A stretch of 64,000 bases of DNA from Tenacibaculum pelagium (GTDB lineage Bacteria > Bacteroidota > Bacteroidia > Flavobacteriales > Flavobacteriaceae). The DNA lies in contig NZ_JACGLS010000003.1 in the NCBI RefSeq assembly GCF_014062345.1, forward strand, positions 248,001 to 312,000, written 5' to 3'. The translations under genes were made by a program, and so were the position numbers. The notes under the pieces are model-generated. The model was given only the letters and a program-made list of their open reading frames with translations. It was not told the DNA's origin and searched no databases. This document shows, one piece after another, positions 40,573-51,038 of this stretch. Each line of letters begins with the position of its first letter. The stretch's first letter is position 1.

Positions 40573-43146
40573 TTAAAAAATATTTTTAAAATCGTTATAA
40601 TCGATAAAATAGACTAGTCTTAAAGAAAATGTGTGTTGCATATTTTCTTTAAATAATCTATCTATATTATCTCGAAAATTAATGTTTGCAGGTGCAAAAT
40701 CTGGATCAGGACTAATGGAATTTCTATAGAATGCAATTAATTGGCTACCAGGAGCAAATTGCCATACATAATTTAAGTCTAAATTCCAGCTGTTAAAATT
40801 TCTGTCATATCCCCCTGTATAACTTGTATTTTGAAACGTTCCGTTTGATTGATTTAATTCAAAAAACTGTTTGTACGGAACCTTACTCCAATTATGTCTA
40901 AATGTTAATGACAAAGTTGAAAGTGAACTAAAACTATATTTACCGGTTAAAGAGTTATTGTATGTGCTTCTATTACGTTGACCAAAGAAAATCTCATCTT
41001 TATAGATGATTAAAGTTGGGTCATTATCAATAGCATTTTGATTTATTTTTGTTACATACCCATATTCGTTATCAGATTGTTGATAATTAAATCCATAAAT
41101 TAATGAAAATTGGTTGTTAAAGCGATAACGAGGTCTAATACCAAAACCATAATTTCTTTGATCTATACCTGTTACTGCTTGTTTAAAGAAAGTATGCCAA
41201 AAGTCATAATCTATTGCAAACTTTTTTCGATAGTCTGTAGAGCCCCAATGATTTATGTTGATTCGCTGCGGTCTTTTAAAGAAAATTCCACTTGTAGTTC
41301 CTTGTCTTGGCTCAAAGAAATCTTTTCTTTCAGAACTATAATTTAAGTTACCTCCAAAACCAAAACGCTTTTTTGTTTGAGACCAGAACGACAATCCTCC
41401 ATTTGTGCCTACATAGGTGCCAGGGTTATGTAAAAAGTTAACATTATAATACATATTAACACCGTAGTTGTTAAAGATACCCTTTGGTTTTAATAAACGA
41501 TATCCAACAAAACCATAAATACCTTGCTCGTTATTACTAAACAAAATACCCAAATCGTTAGGGTTATAGTCTTTGTTTTCAAATTGGTATCCAATTTCAC
41601 CTCTCCAGTTACCAGATTGTTTTCCTATACTTGTATCAAAAGCATAACCTGTATTTGTTTCACTAGGATCATCAGAAATATTAGTCATTTTAAAAGAACC
41701 ATCAATGTTGTAGTTACTCCCTTTATCCTCAACATGCCATAATAAACCAGTTGCATTCGCATCTCTAAAACGACCATCACGTGTAACATTAGTATTAATT
41801 AGCGTTACAGATGAATTTTGATTGAATTGCTGATCTAACACCATGATGTTATAATTAGCTAAAGGATTCGTTGTTGATTTATACGAGTTAATTGTTGAAA
41901 TAGTATCAACTTTAATGGTACCATTATTATTGCTAGTAACAATATTTTTCTCAGTTCTTGTTATTGTAGCTTCAGTTTTATCGGTTACAGCGTTAAAAAA
42001 ACCAATACCCAACCCTTTTTTTGTTCTTCCAGATATTTTTATAGCATTTAACATTTTAACATCTGGATTATCTGTGATTTTTTCATTTACTTTTTTACCA
42101 TTAGTAAACTCTTTTTCATCAATTAAATTTCTTTCACTAGAAAATTGATCAATAGGTCTTCCTCCAATTCTTCTTGAATAAAATAAGCGACCTTTAGTGA
42201 AAAGTTCTGTACCTTCGGTAAAAAATTGACGTTGTTCAGAAAATTGTTGTTCAAAAGGACCTAGGTTTAATTGCACATCGTCAAATCCTACTTGACTAAA
42301 GTCAGGAACTAATGTAGCGTCTAACGTAAAGTTTTCGGTAATACCATACTTTACATCCATACCAACACTCCAATCAAAATCAGTATTTCCATCATAAGTT
42401 TTTGTTATTGCTGACGCATAAGGATAAAAACTTAATCGAGTAGGAGGTTTTATATTTTTAAAATCTTCAATTAAACCATCGTATTGAGTCCAATAACCTT
42501 GTTGATTATCAATATGATTCCATGTATACCGAGCGTTTAAGTTTCTAGCTTCTCTATGAAAATTCATTCCCCAAGATTGTATAGGTTCATTTGCAAAACG
42601 TAAAGCTCTATATGGAATTTTTATTTCCGCTATCCAGTTTGTATCGTTAATTTTTACAGCACTTTCCCAAACTGCACTCCAGTTATAATCTTCGTTTCTA
42701 CCATTAGAAACTTTCGAGTCTATTTGAACTCCAGATGCAGTAACAATAAACATTGTAGGGTTTTGACCATCATCATTTGGGTTAATCATAGCCATAAAAA
42801 AATCTGAATTTCCAAAGTTATCTCTATTAGTAAATTCAGCAGGAACTTTTTCCCCGTTTGGTTTATGCATCAAAGCAGAAATGTATATAGCTGCATCATC
42901 GTACACTATTTTAACTTCAGTTTTGTGCGTATCAACTTCTGCTTTTCCATTATCAGGACGCATCATTACAAAATCTTTAGCAATAGGAAGATTATTCCAT
43001 GCGGTATCGTCTAAAACGCCATCTATTTTTGGAGGAGAATCTACTCTCGTAGCTCCAATTTTCTTTCTGTTTTGATTAATTTCTTGTGCGTTTATTCCGT
43101 TAGAAATAAGAAGTGTAGCAATTAGTAGTTTCGCAATTTTATGCAT
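40573..43146 (-). CDS. DUF5916 outer-membrane beta-barrel protein with N-terminal CBM9-like domain
   Basis: 857 residues, signal peptide (1-20). Residues about 35-225 form a CBM9-like/DOMON-type beta sandwich (PKIDGVLDDTAWNNLPIAKD, VKIVYDDAAIYISALMHKPN), followed by DUF5916: GMDVKYGITENFTLDATLVP, PDFSQVGFDDVQLNLGPFE, FFTEGTELFTKGRLFYSRRI. The C-terminal part alternates polar and aromatic residues with a Phe-rich end, consistent with a beta barrel. In this phylum such proteins are common outer-membrane proteins of unknown transport or adhesive role. Confidence 0.88.
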   Translation of the reverse strand: MHKIAKLLIATLLISNGINAQEINQNRKKIGATRVDSPPKIDGVLDDTAWNNLPIAKDFVMMRPDNGKAEVDTHKTEVKIVYDDAAIYISALMHKPNGEKVPAEFTNRDNFGNSDFFMAMINPNDDGQNPTMFIVTASGVQIDSKVSNGRNEDYNWSAVWESAVKINDTNWIAEIKIPYRALRFANEPIQSWGMNFHREARNLNARYTWNHIDNQQGYWTQYDGLIEDFKNIKPPTRLSFYPYASAITKTYDGNTDFDWSVGMDVKYGITENFTLDATLVPDFSQVGFDDVQLNLGPFEQQFSEQRQFFTEGTELFTKGRLFYSRRIGGRPIDQFSSERNLIDEKEFTNGKKVNEKITDNPDVKMLNAIKISGRTKKGLGIGFFNAVTDKTEATITRTEKNIVTSNNNGTIKVDTISTINSYKSTTNPLANYNIMVLDQQFNQNSSVTLINTNVTRDGRFRDANATGLLWHVEDKGSNYNIDGSFKMTNISDDPSETNTGYAFDTSIGKQSGNWRGEIGYQFENKDYNPNDLGILFSNNEQGIYGFVGYRLLKPKGIFNNYGVNMYYNVNFLHNPGTYVGTNGGLSFWSQTKKRFGFGGNLNYSSERKDFFEPRQGTTSGIFFKRPQRININHWGSTDYRKKFAIDYDFWHTFFKQAVTGIDQRNYGFGIRPRYRFNNQFSLIYGFNYQQSDNEYGYVTKINQNAIDNDPTLIIYKDEIFFGQRNRSTYNNSLTGKYSFSSLSTLSLTFRHNWSKVPYKQFFELNQSNGTFQNTSYTGGYDRNFNSWNLDLNYVWQFAPGSQLIAFYRNSISPDPDFAPANINFRDNIDRLFKENMQHTFSLRLVYFIDYNDFKNIF

Positions 43147-43355
43147 AGCAGATTGATAGTGTAAATGGTTTAGCTAAATTATTTATGATTTAAGCGAGTA
43201 AATCATAAAATCATGTTAATTACACTAAAGACATGTTAAAAAAAGGAACGTTACATTTTAAATGTTAAAGAAATGCAAAAGTAGAGATCATAGAATATCA
43301 ATTGAAATTACATTAAAATAAAGAGTAAATTGTAATGTATTATCATTTGAATTCG

Positions 43356-43363
43356 TATTTTTG
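43356..43363 (+). promoter_or_regulatory. -7 promoter element of sucC
   Basis: TATTTTTG, exact match, 24 nt before the sucC ATG; TTG at 43330-43332 may be the -33 partner. The rest of the 43147-43387 gap shows nothing else I can name. Confidence 0.55.
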
Positions 43364-43387
43364 TTCGACTTTAAAAATTCATATCTA

Positions 43388-44584
43388 ATGAACTTACACG
43401 AATATCAAGGTAAAGAAATATTAAATAGTTTTGGCGTTCGTATTCAACGAGGAATCGTTGCAAATACACCAGAAGAAGCTGTTGAAGCAGCAAAGAAATT
43501 AACTGAAGAAACAGGAACAGGTTGGCACGTAATTAAAGCACAAGTACACGCAGGTGGTCGTGGAAAAGGAGGTGGAGTTAAGTTGGCTAAAAACTTAGAT
43601 GAGGTAAAAAGTATTTCTAATGATATTTTAGGAATGATGTTAATTACTCCTCAAACTTCAGCAGAAGGTAAATTAGTAAACCAAGTTTTAATCGCTGAGG
43701 ATGTATATTATCCTGGTGATTCTGAGCCGAATGAATTTTACATGTCGGTTTTATTAAACCGTGCTACAGGTAGAAATATGATTATGTATTCTACTGAGGG
43801 AGGTATGGATATTGAAACAGTAGCAGAAGAAACTCCGCACTTAATTTTTACAGAAGAAATCGATCCTGCTTTAGGCTTAATGCCTTTCCAAGCTCGTAAA
43901 ATTGCTTTTAACCTAGGTTTAAGCGGTGTAGCGATGAAAGAAATGGTAAAGTTTGCAACTGCATTATATACTGCTTACATCAAGTCAGATTCAGCAATGT
44001 TTGAAATTAACCCAGTGTTAAAAACTTCTGATGATAAAATTATGGCTGTTGATGCTAAGGTAACTTTAGATGAAAATGCATTATACCGTCACAAAGATTA
44101 TGCAGCAATGCGTGATATACGTGAAGAGAACCCAATTGAGGTTGAAGCTAAAGCTGCAGGTTTAAATTATGTAGATTTAGATGGAAACGTTGGATGTATG
44201 GTAAACGGAGCTGGATTAGCAATGGGAACTATGGATTTAATTAAGGAATCAGGTGGAGAACCAGCTAACTTTTTAGATGTTGGTGGTACAGCTGATGCTG
44301 AACGTGTTGAAATTGCTTTTGGTATCATTTTAAAAGATCCAAACGTAAAAGCAATTTTAGTTAACATTTTTGGAGGAATCGTTCGTTGTGATCGTGTTGC
44401 TCAAGGTGTTGTAGATGCATATAAGAATATGGGAGACAAAATTAATGTGCCTATTATTTGTCGTTTACAAGGAACAAATGCTAAAGAAGCAAAAGAATTA
44501 ATTGATAATAGTGGAATGGAAATTATCTCTGCTACAGAGTTCCAAGAAGCTGCTGATAAAGTACAAGAAGTATTAAGTGCTTAA
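43388..44584 (+). CDS. sucC: Succinyl-CoA synthetase beta subunit (ADP-forming)
   Basis: 398 residues from ATG 43388. ATP-grasp signature [40 protein letters not shown] (about 45-64), and near the C-terminus [40 protein letters not shown]-cycle enzyme; works with SucD, which is not adjacent. A longer reading from 43361 overlaps the promoter element and is not needed. Confidence 0.97.
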   Translation: MNLHEYQGKEILNSFGVRIQRGIVANTPEEAVEAAKKLTEETGTGWHVIKAQVHAGGRGKGGGVKLAKNLDEVKSISNDILGMMLITPQTSAEGKLVNQVLIAEDVYYPGDSEPNEFYMSVLLNRATGRNMIMYSTEGGMDIETVAEETPHLIFTEEIDPALGLMPFQARKIAFNLGLSGVAMKEMVKFATALYTAYIKSDSAMFEINPVLKTSDDKIMAVDAKVTLDENALYRHKDYAAMRDIREENPIEVEAKAAGLNYVDLDGNVGCMVNGAGLAMGTMDLIKESGGEPANFLDVGGTADAERVEIAFGIILKDPNVKAILVNIFGGIVRCDRVAQGVVDAYKNMGDKINVPIICRLQGTNAKEAKELIDNSGMEIISATEFQEAADKVQEVLSA

Positions 44585-44610
44585 TTATTAATTCTTAGTT
44601 AGAATATAGA

Positions 44611-44645
44611 AAAACCCTCACTTTTAAAGTGAGGGTTTTATTTTA
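44611..44645. terminator. Bidirectional intrinsic terminator
   Basis: AAAACCCTCACTTT and AAAGTGAGGGTTTT separate sucC from the convergent 44638-45237 gene and overlap its last codons. Confidence 0.85.
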
Positions 44646-45237
44646 TAATTCCATTTTCTTTATGAAATTTGGAAACTCGCTTGTAAATTGTAGTTAATAA
44701 ACGTGTTAGCTTGTTATTGATTATCATAATATCAGTAGCTAAATTCATTATTTTTTCATCTTCTATATCAAATACACTTCTTAAAAGAAATTCCGTGTTT
44801 TTTGATTTATGTGCGCCGGTTGTATTTCGGATATGTTTGAATAAATTTTTATGACTTTTTTGAAAGTCACTAAATACTTTATTTAAAGTTTTAGCTTCAT
44901 TGATTAATTCATTAAAGTTATTTTTTGTTAACTCTTTAACCAATTTATTTCCTAATAAATTATTAATGTCGTTTAAGTATTCGTAAATTATGATAGATAT
45001 CATACGAGAGTAAAACTTCTTTTCCATTTCAGTTTCACAGTTTCTATGGTTGAAAGTTAAAATACTTAAGTCACTTTGTACAATTTTTAGATGAATAGAG
45101 AGTTCTGCTAATGCAATATATTTTGTTGATTTTCTTGCCTGTAAACCTTTCAGAATAGCATAGTCATATATTAGTGATTCAGGAATTTGTTTATTAATAG
45201 ATTTTTTTTCTTTATTTAGATTAATTTTTTTAAACAT
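44638..45237 (-). CDS. Helical protein with a HEPN-like RX5H motif, function unknown
   Basis: 199 residues, predicted all helical, no signal peptide, Lys-rich. The motif RNTTGAH (137-143) fits the Rx4-6H pattern of HEPN nucleases, where R and H form the RNA-cleaving site; RNxxAH spacing is common in that superfamily. Other features: a basic N-terminus (FKKINLNKEKKSINKQI) and two long amphipathic helices (70-110). The rest does not match a family I know. If real, HEPN membership would point to RNA cleavage or a toxin role, but there is no MNT-type antitoxin next to it. Base composition does not differ visibly from its neighbours. Confidence 0.6.
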   Translation of the reverse strand: MFKKINLNKEKKSINKQIPESLIYDYAILKGLQARKSTKYIALAELSIHLKIVQSDLSILTFNHRNCETEMEKKFYSRMISIIIYEYLNDINNLLGNKLVKELTKNNFNELINEAKTLNKVFSDFQKSHKNLFKHIRNTTGAHKSKNTEFLLRSVFDIEDEKIMNLATDIMIINNKLTRLLTTIYKRVSKFHKENGIIK

Positions 45238-45257
45238 AGCTTTATTAAAAATTGAAG

Positions 45258-47246
45258 TTATAATTTTTCTTTCAATACTTCAATTTCATCACGTAATTGC
45301 GCTGCAGCCATAAAGTCTAAAGCTTTGGCAGCTGTTTCCATCTGTTTACGTTTGGTGCGAATACGCTTTTCTATTTCTTCTTTAGGTAAGTACTCTAAAT
45401 CTTGTTCTGCGGCTTTTTGAGTCGCATTATCGTAATGATAAGATGTTATTGCATTTTTAGATAAAGTATTATCTATCTTTTTATTTATCTGAGTCGGGGT
45501 AATTCCGTTTGCTGTATTGTAATTTATTTGTTTTTCTCTTCTACGGGTAGTTTCATCAATTGTCATTTGCATGCTATTGGTAATTTTATCAGCATACATA
45601 ATTGCTTTACCATTTACATTACGCGCAGCTCTACCAACAGTTTGTGTTAATGATCTATGTGAACGTAAAAAACCTTCTTTGTCAGCATCTAGAATTGCTA
45701 CTAAAGAAACTTCTGGAAGGTCTAATCCTTCACGTAATAAGTTAACTCCAATCAACACATCGAAAAGTCCTTTACGTAAATCTTGCATAATTTCTACACG
45801 TTCTAGCGTGTCAACATCAGAATGTATGTAACGACAACGTACTTGAATACGAGTTAAATATTTGGCTAACTCTTCAGCCATACGTTTGGTTAATGTGGTG
45901 ACCAAAGTACGTTCATCTTTTTCAACACGAACCTGAATTTCTTCAATTAAATCATCAATCTGATTTAAACTCGGACGAATTTCAATTTCTGGGTCTAATA
46001 ATCCAGTTGGACGAATTACTTGCTCAACAAACAAGCCTTCTGTTTTTTGTAATTCATAATCGGCAGGAGTTGCAGAAACATAAATCACTTGATTTTGTAG
46101 CATTTCGAATTCATCAAATTTTAATGGTCGATTATCCATTGCTGCGGGTAATCGGAATCCGTATTCTACTAAATTTTCTTTTCTACTTCTGTCTCCGCCA
46201 TACATTGCATGGGTTTGAGGGATGGTAACATGACTTTCATCAATCACCATTAAATAATCATCAGGAAAATAATCTAATAAACAGAAAGGACGAGTTCCAG
46301 GATCTCTACCATCTAAATAACGAGAGTAGTTTTCTATACCAGAACAATAGCCTAACTCACGAATCATTTCAAGGTCAAATTCGGTACGCTCTTTTAGGCG
46401 TTTTGCTTCTAAATGTTTTCCTATTTCTTTAAAGTAATCAACTTGTTTTACCATGTCATCTTGTATTTGATGAATAGCATTTTGTAAAACATCGGGTGAG
46501 GTTACAAACAAGTTCGCAGGATAAATTGTTAACTCACTTAATTTATCAATTACTTGATTGTTTTCAATATCAAAAGTTTCGATTTCTTCAATTTCATCTC
46601 CGAAAAAGTGTACACGGTAACCACTATCCCCATACGATGGATAAATAGTAACAACATCACCTTTTACTTTAAAAGTACCGCTTTTAATTTCAGTTTCGGT
46701 ACGAGCGTACAAACTTGTAACTAATTGATGTAAAAATTTGGTACGTGATATTTGTTGATCAACTTCAATCGGAATCACATTTTTCTTAAATTCATTAGGA
46801 TTTCCAATACCATATAAACAAGAAACTGATGCTACAACTAAAACATCTCGACGTCCTGAAAGTAGGGAAGAGGAGGTGCTTATTCTTAAGCGTTCTATCT
46901 CATCATTAATAGATAAATCTTTCTCGATATAGGTTCCTGTAGTAGGTAAGTATGCTTCTGGTTGATAATAATCATAATACGAAACAAAATACTCAACAGC
47001 ATTGTTTGGGAAAAATTGCTTGAACTCAGAATATAATTGAGCAGCTAAGGTTTTATTATGTGCCAAAACCAAAGTAGGTCTATTTACTTCAGCGACAACA
47101 TTAGCTACTGAAAATGTTTTACCTGAGCCTGTAACACCTAATAGAGTCTGATATTTTTCATCTGAGTTAATTCCGTTAACTAATTGTTTTATTGCTTGAG
47201 GTTGATCTCCTGTAGGCTTAAATTCTGATACTAATTGAAAATCCAT
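45258..47246 (-). CDS. uvrB: Excinuclease ABC subunit B
   Basis: 662 residues: DNA-damage-recognition helicase. Walker A TLLGVTGSGKTFSVANVV (about 34-51), the beta-hairpin region YYDYYQPEAYLPTTGTYIEKD-like (residues 91 on), DEADx-box equivalent LMVIDESHVTIPQ, helicase motifs VGVNLLREGLDLPEVSLVAI, TVGRAARNVNGKAIMYAD and a C-terminal UVR domain (about 620-655). Size is normal. It is read from TATTTTTG with a 5-nt gap to the ATG, so a leaderless mRNA is likely. Confidence 0.98.
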   Translation of the reverse strand: MDFQLVSEFKPTGDQPQAIKQLVNGINSDEKYQTLLGVTGSGKTFSVANVVAEVNRPTLVLAHNKTLAAQLYSEFKQFFPNNAVEYFVSYYDYYQPEAYLPTTGTYIEKDLSINDEIERLRISTSSSLLSGRRDVLVVASVSCLYGIGNPNEFKKNVIPIEVDQQISRTKFLHQLVTSLYARTETEIKSGTFKVKGDVVTIYPSYGDSGYRVHFFGDEIEEIETFDIENNQVIDKLSELTIYPANLFVTSPDVLQNAIHQIQDDMVKQVDYFKEIGKHLEAKRLKERTEFDLEMIRELGYCSGIENYSRYLDGRDPGTRPFCLLDYFPDDYLMVIDESHVTIPQTHAMYGGDRSRKENLVEYGFRLPAAMDNRPLKFDEFEMLQNQVIYVSATPADYELQKTEGLFVEQVIRPTGLLDPEIEIRPSLNQIDDLIEEIQVRVEKDERTLVTTLTKRMAEELAKYLTRIQVRCRYIHSDVDTLERVEIMQDLRKGLFDVLIGVNLLREGLDLPEVSLVAILDADKEGFLRSHRSLTQTVGRAARNVNGKAIMYADKITNSMQMTIDETTRRREKQINYNTANGITPTQINKKIDNTLSKNAITSYHYDNATQKAAEQDLEYLPKEEIEKRIRTKRKQMETAAKALDFMAAAQLRDEIEVLKEKL

Positions 47247-47284
47247 AAAAACAAAAATACGGATAGTTTTTAAGCTATCCGTAT
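47247..47284 (-). promoter_or_regulatory. Overlapping terminator and uvrB promoter
   Basis: Hairpin ATACGGATAG-loop-CTATCCGTAT (47257-47284) followed on the minus strand by T5GT5 ends the upstream 946-residue gene. The same T run together with the stem's last TA forms TATTTTTG (47252-47259), an exact -7 element 5 nt before the uvrB ATG. Confidence 0.6.
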
Positions 47285-47306
47285 GATATAATATTTGATA
47301 ATAATT

Positions 47307-50147
47307 CTATTTTCTTAAAAGAGAAAAGTGTCCTGATTTTTTTCGAATCTTTCCATTAATATCTAATAATTCCGCATTATACCAATAATCATTTGAAGGC
47401 AATATTTTGCCATTATATATTCCATCCCAACCAGGGTCATTTTTATCAGTAATAGTTTTTATCAGTTTTCCGTAGCGATCAAAAATTTGAACATTTACAG
47501 ATTGATAAAAGTCATTGTCAACCCCTAATATATTCCATGTGTCATTATGTGTATCTCCATTAGGTGTTAGATGTCTTTGAAAATAAATAGTAGAAATCTG
47601 TTCAGAAGATACAATACCACAATCATTGCGATCTCTAATTGAAATTGAGTTTAATCCAGGCGGAATCTCAGTGAAGGTAAAAGTTAAATTTTTATCTCCT
47701 TTAGTAAAATCACTTAAACTAGTGCTATTTAGAGCATATTCATAATCACCTATTCCATTTACAATAATTTCAATTTTGTTATTTATAGGGTTATCATTAT
47801 CATCAGTAGATTTAATACTAACAATTAAAGCTTTATTGGATTCTTTTACATAAAAAGTATTGTATCCTATGCAAGGTTGATTAATATTAGGGTATACTCT
47901 ATAGGCTTCAACTTTATATTCTCCTGCTGAGTTGGCATTGTGTATAGCGTTTGTTTCTCCAGGTATTAAAAAACCATCTAGATACCATTTATAAGTGTCA
48001 GAACTATTCCCAGTATCGGCATTCAACTCAATAGTGCGTAGTTGTGGATTCATTCTTGGGTTATCAATGCATAAAATACTTTTATCTAAATTTCCTTGCG
48101 GAGCAGGTATTTTTTCTACAAATATTTTAAAGCGTCCAACAGCTTCACAAGAATTAACACCTTTGTTAGAAACTCTAACATATACATCAGAATTATTTTT
48201 AAATAAATAATCTTCATAAGGAGGGGTAATTTGATTTATTTGTAAAGAGGCATCGTTAGAGGTTCGATAATATTCAAAATTATGAGTTGCTTCTGATAAT
48301 GCTCCTCCTGAGTCATTAATAATTTGTTGAGTTTTAGAATCAAAATTAAAAATACTATTATTTGTTCCTATACTAAATTTTGCATCAGGGTCAGATGTGT
48401 TTTTATCAAGTTCACATAGATATTCATCATTATATGATGTTAATCCTGTTGGGTTTACTTGTAGATCAATTAACTCTGTTTGATAGCATTTCGTAATAGT
48501 ATTTGTTACTCTAACCATTACCGTATGATTTGTAGCTATTGTATTAGTGTAATTATTTTTGTTAATTGGATTTTGGAAAGTTATATCGCTAGTTTCAAAA
48601 AAATCAAAAACCAAATTAGAAGTATTATTTACTAATTCAATTTCTTTACTTTCTAAATTAAAAGAAGCAAATCCATCTACAGTATTACTGTCAAAATCAC
48701 ACTGAATATATGTTGGTATTTTATTAATACTAGGTTTTGGTTCAAAATTTATTTGAATTTTACCGGTGTATGTTTTTCCACATTCTGAAGTAGATTCTAT
48801 TTTAACTTCATATAAGCCACTTCCAAAATTAGTGTTATTAGTTGTTAAGATTCTAGTTTTTGCTATTTCTGTACCATCTTTAAACCAAGTATATGTTGAA
48901 GAAGCTAAATTTAATTCAGGCTCAATCATATAGGAATCACCAATACAGAAAGTTTGGTTTGTGTTATTTAAAACATTTCCAGTGGTAGTATCAATTAAGT
49001 TAACAGGAGCAAAGAAAGATTGAATAAAAGGGGGTAATCCTTGAGAGCTTATTTGGCCATTTAGATTTATTTCTTGAGGATTATAAGTAACATTGTTAGG
49101 TTCTTCTTCAATATTATTTATAGCTCCTAAAAAGCTTCCTCCTGGAAGCGAAAAGTATATTTTTTGATTAGGTCCTAGTTGTAGAGCTCCTCTAAATCCA
49201 TTCTGTTCTGTAATTAGTGTTTTAGATTGTGCTATATCTGTTGTTAATAAGTTAAATTGAAATACTTTATTGCTATTAGATGAAGCAGAGTAATTTGAAG
49301 CATATAGTTTTCTAGACTCCTGAGAAAACTCAACGCCATATGGTGCTCCATCCTGCGTTGGTGAAGTTAAAATTACACCATTAGAAATAATTTTACCTGT
49401 TAAATTATCAAAATCATATAATACTAAGCTTCCACTTGGATTAAAATCAGCTAAGGCAACTTTATTACCATTAGGGGATACTTTTAAATAACCTCTTTTA
49501 TCATTTAAAAAATATGAAGACGGTGAGGTGATAGGGTTTGAAGAATCTATACCATTTTTATCAATTTTATAGGCATAAAAAGTATCTTGGACTATAGATA
49601 ATATCCAAAATTCTGTACAATCTTTACCTTGAACTGCACTTATTTTTTCCGACCAAGCAGCATCTCTTCCATCTGATAAGTTGATAGGTCCAGCTATAAT
49701 TTCGCCGCCATCTCCTTTGTCAATATCTACAGTATAATAATTAAAACCGGGGTTTCTAGGATAGCCACTATTACCTACAAAATCTGTACCTACTGTAAAT
49801 ATATAATAAATGTTTTTATCTTCAGGGTTTGGAACTATTAATCCAGATTGAGAACTAGAAGGGTTTCCTTGTAAATTATCTGCGATTCGCCCATCAGAAT
49901 ATCTCATTAACTCATGTCTAGCAGTCCAAACTTTAATACCGTCAGAATAGAATAAAAGATTCCCATTTTCGTCTGAAATTGTAGAACACCCTTCATCTGT
50001 ATTTAATTTACCGTCAGTTAAAGCTGAAGGAGGTGAAGTGTTAAAGTCAATACCTGCATTACGGCCAAAATACCAAGTGTTTGCTTCTTTTTGACTGTAT
50101 AGATTAAATGTTAATAACGTTAGTAGAAATAATAGTAGTTTTTTCAT
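47307..50147 (-). CDS. Type IX secretion cargo protein with gliding-type (type B) C-terminal sorting domain
   Basis: 946 residues, signal peptide (1-18). The N-terminal 380 residues resemble a beta-propeller built on recurrent DxNG-type turns (LLFYSDGIKVW, LVVPNPEDKNIYYIF); the middle has Ig-like/PKD-type repeats with Cys pairs. The last 90 residues are the type B sorting signal: HLTPNGDTHNDTWNILGVDN, NVQIFDRYGKLIKTI, PGWDGIYNGKILPSNDYWYN, and the ending KSGHFSLLRK. Such proteins are exported through the Por/Gld type IX system and displayed at the surface; the substrate is unknown. Confidence 0.9.
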   Translation of the reverse strand: MKKLLLFLLTLLTFNLYSQKEANTWYFGRNAGIDFNTSPPSALTDGKLNTDEGCSTISDENGNLLFYSDGIKVWTARHELMRYSDGRIADNLQGNPSSSQSGLIVPNPEDKNIYYIFTVGTDFVGNSGYPRNPGFNYYTVDIDKGDGGEIIAGPINLSDGRDAAWSEKISAVQGKDCTEFWILSIVQDTFYAYKIDKNGIDSSNPITSPSSYFLNDKRGYLKVSPNGNKVALADFNPSGSLVLYDFDNLTGKIISNGVILTSPTQDGAPYGVEFSQESRKLYASNYSASSNSNKVFQFNLLTTDIAQSKTLITEQNGFRGALQLGPNQKIYFSLPGGSFLGAINNIEEEPNNVTYNPQEINLNGQISSQGLPPFIQSFFAPVNLIDTTTGNVLNNTNQTFCIGDSYMIEPELNLASSTYTWFKDGTEIAKTRILTTNNTNFGSGLYEVKIESTSECGKTYTGKIQINFEPKPSINKIPTYIQCDFDSNTVDGFASFNLESKEIELVNNTSNLVFDFFETSDITFQNPINKNNYTNTIATNHTVMVRVTNTITKCYQTELIDLQVNPTGLTSYNDEYLCELDKNTSDPDAKFSIGTNNSIFNFDSKTQQIINDSGGALSEATHNFEYYRTSNDASLQINQITPPYEDYLFKNNSDVYVRVSNKGVNSCEAVGRFKIFVEKIPAPQGNLDKSILCIDNPRMNPQLRTIELNADTGNSSDTYKWYLDGFLIPGETNAIHNANSAGEYKVEAYRVYPNINQPCIGYNTFYVKESNKALIVSIKSTDDNDNPINNKIEIIVNGIGDYEYALNSTSLSDFTKGDKNLTFTFTEIPPGLNSISIRDRNDCGIVSSEQISTIYFQRHLTPNGDTHNDTWNILGVDNDFYQSVNVQIFDRYGKLIKTITDKNDPGWDGIYNGKILPSNDYWYNAELLDINGKIRKKSGHFSLLRK

Positions 50148-50199
50148 TCGTTGTATGAATTCTTTGCTATTGTAAAACAGCTAAACTACTTAAAACCCT

Positions 50200-51030
50200 C
50201 TATAAATCTCTCTTTTTTAACAAAAAATATGAAGCATATATAAAAACGGCTGTCCAGAAAAGAACAATAATTATGTTTAATAATCCTACTGAATAATCTT
50301 TAGTAAAGTTTTCTCCTATTTGACTAGCCACTGATTTTACAGCTCCCAATCTTGTAAAAGGTTCGTCCAATAAGTTCCACATAGATTTAAAAGGAAGAAA
50401 TTGGTATATGTCATCGGCAAATTCTTTAGACATTTTACTAGCTAGGTATAGGTAGCTAAAAAACTCAAGGAAGAAAAAAACTATAATTGCACCTACAGCA
50501 AACGCAGATCTTTTTATTAAAATACCAAAAAATAATCCCATTGAAAAGAAACCTATTAACTTAATGAAATATGCAAAAAGGTATTTTAAATCAGAAAAAA
50601 TGATTGATATTTCATTAAAGTCAGAATAAATTGCACCTAAAATAAGTGATACTATAAAAATAAATAATGTTGAAATTAAAGCAAAAACAACAACAGTATA
50701 AAATTTTGAAAGTATAAATTCTTTTTTACTTAGTCCGTCTATTAAATTTTGCTTTAATGTTTTGTAGCTGTATTCGTTAGCCATCATAGAAACAATTACA
50801 AGTAATAAAAAGAACTTTAAAAAAGCAGCGATAAAAGTGTTAAAGTGCCATATGTATGGAAAATTAAATATTCCTTGTTCTGCTAAATGAAACTTTATAG
50901 GCCCTATGTCGAATTTTATTGCAGCTATTAACGCTATTGAAGTCAATAATGCAAAATATATGATGGATAAAGCTTTACTAGCTCTGTTATGTTTTAATTT
51001 ATGAAATTCTATACTTAAAAGACGTAGCAT
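50200..51030 (-). CDS. ABC transporter permease (ABC-2 type)
   Basis: 276 residues with six hydrophobic segments (about 23-39, 65-85, 112-134, 152-170, 175-195, 245-268). Begins MLRLLSIEFHKLKHNRASKA, typical of ABC-2 type permeases of the BcrB/NatB-like group. Its start is 8 nt from the stop of the ATPase gene, so both form one exporter. Substrate unknown. Confidence 0.85.
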   Translation of the reverse strand: MLRLLSIEFHKLKHNRASKALSIIYFALLTSIALIAAIKFDIGPIKFHLAEQGIFNFPYIWHFNTFIAAFLKFFLLLVIVSMMANEYSYKTLKQNLIDGLSKKEFILSKFYTVVVFALISTLFIFIVSLILGAIYSDFNEISIIFSDLKYLFAYFIKLIGFFSMGLFFGILIKRSAFAVGAIIVFFFLEFFSYLYLASKMSKEFADDIYQFLPFKSMWNLLDEPFTRLGAVKSVASQIGENFTKDYSVGLLNIIIVLFWTAVFIYASYFLLKKRDL

Positions 51031-51038
51031 AATATTGA

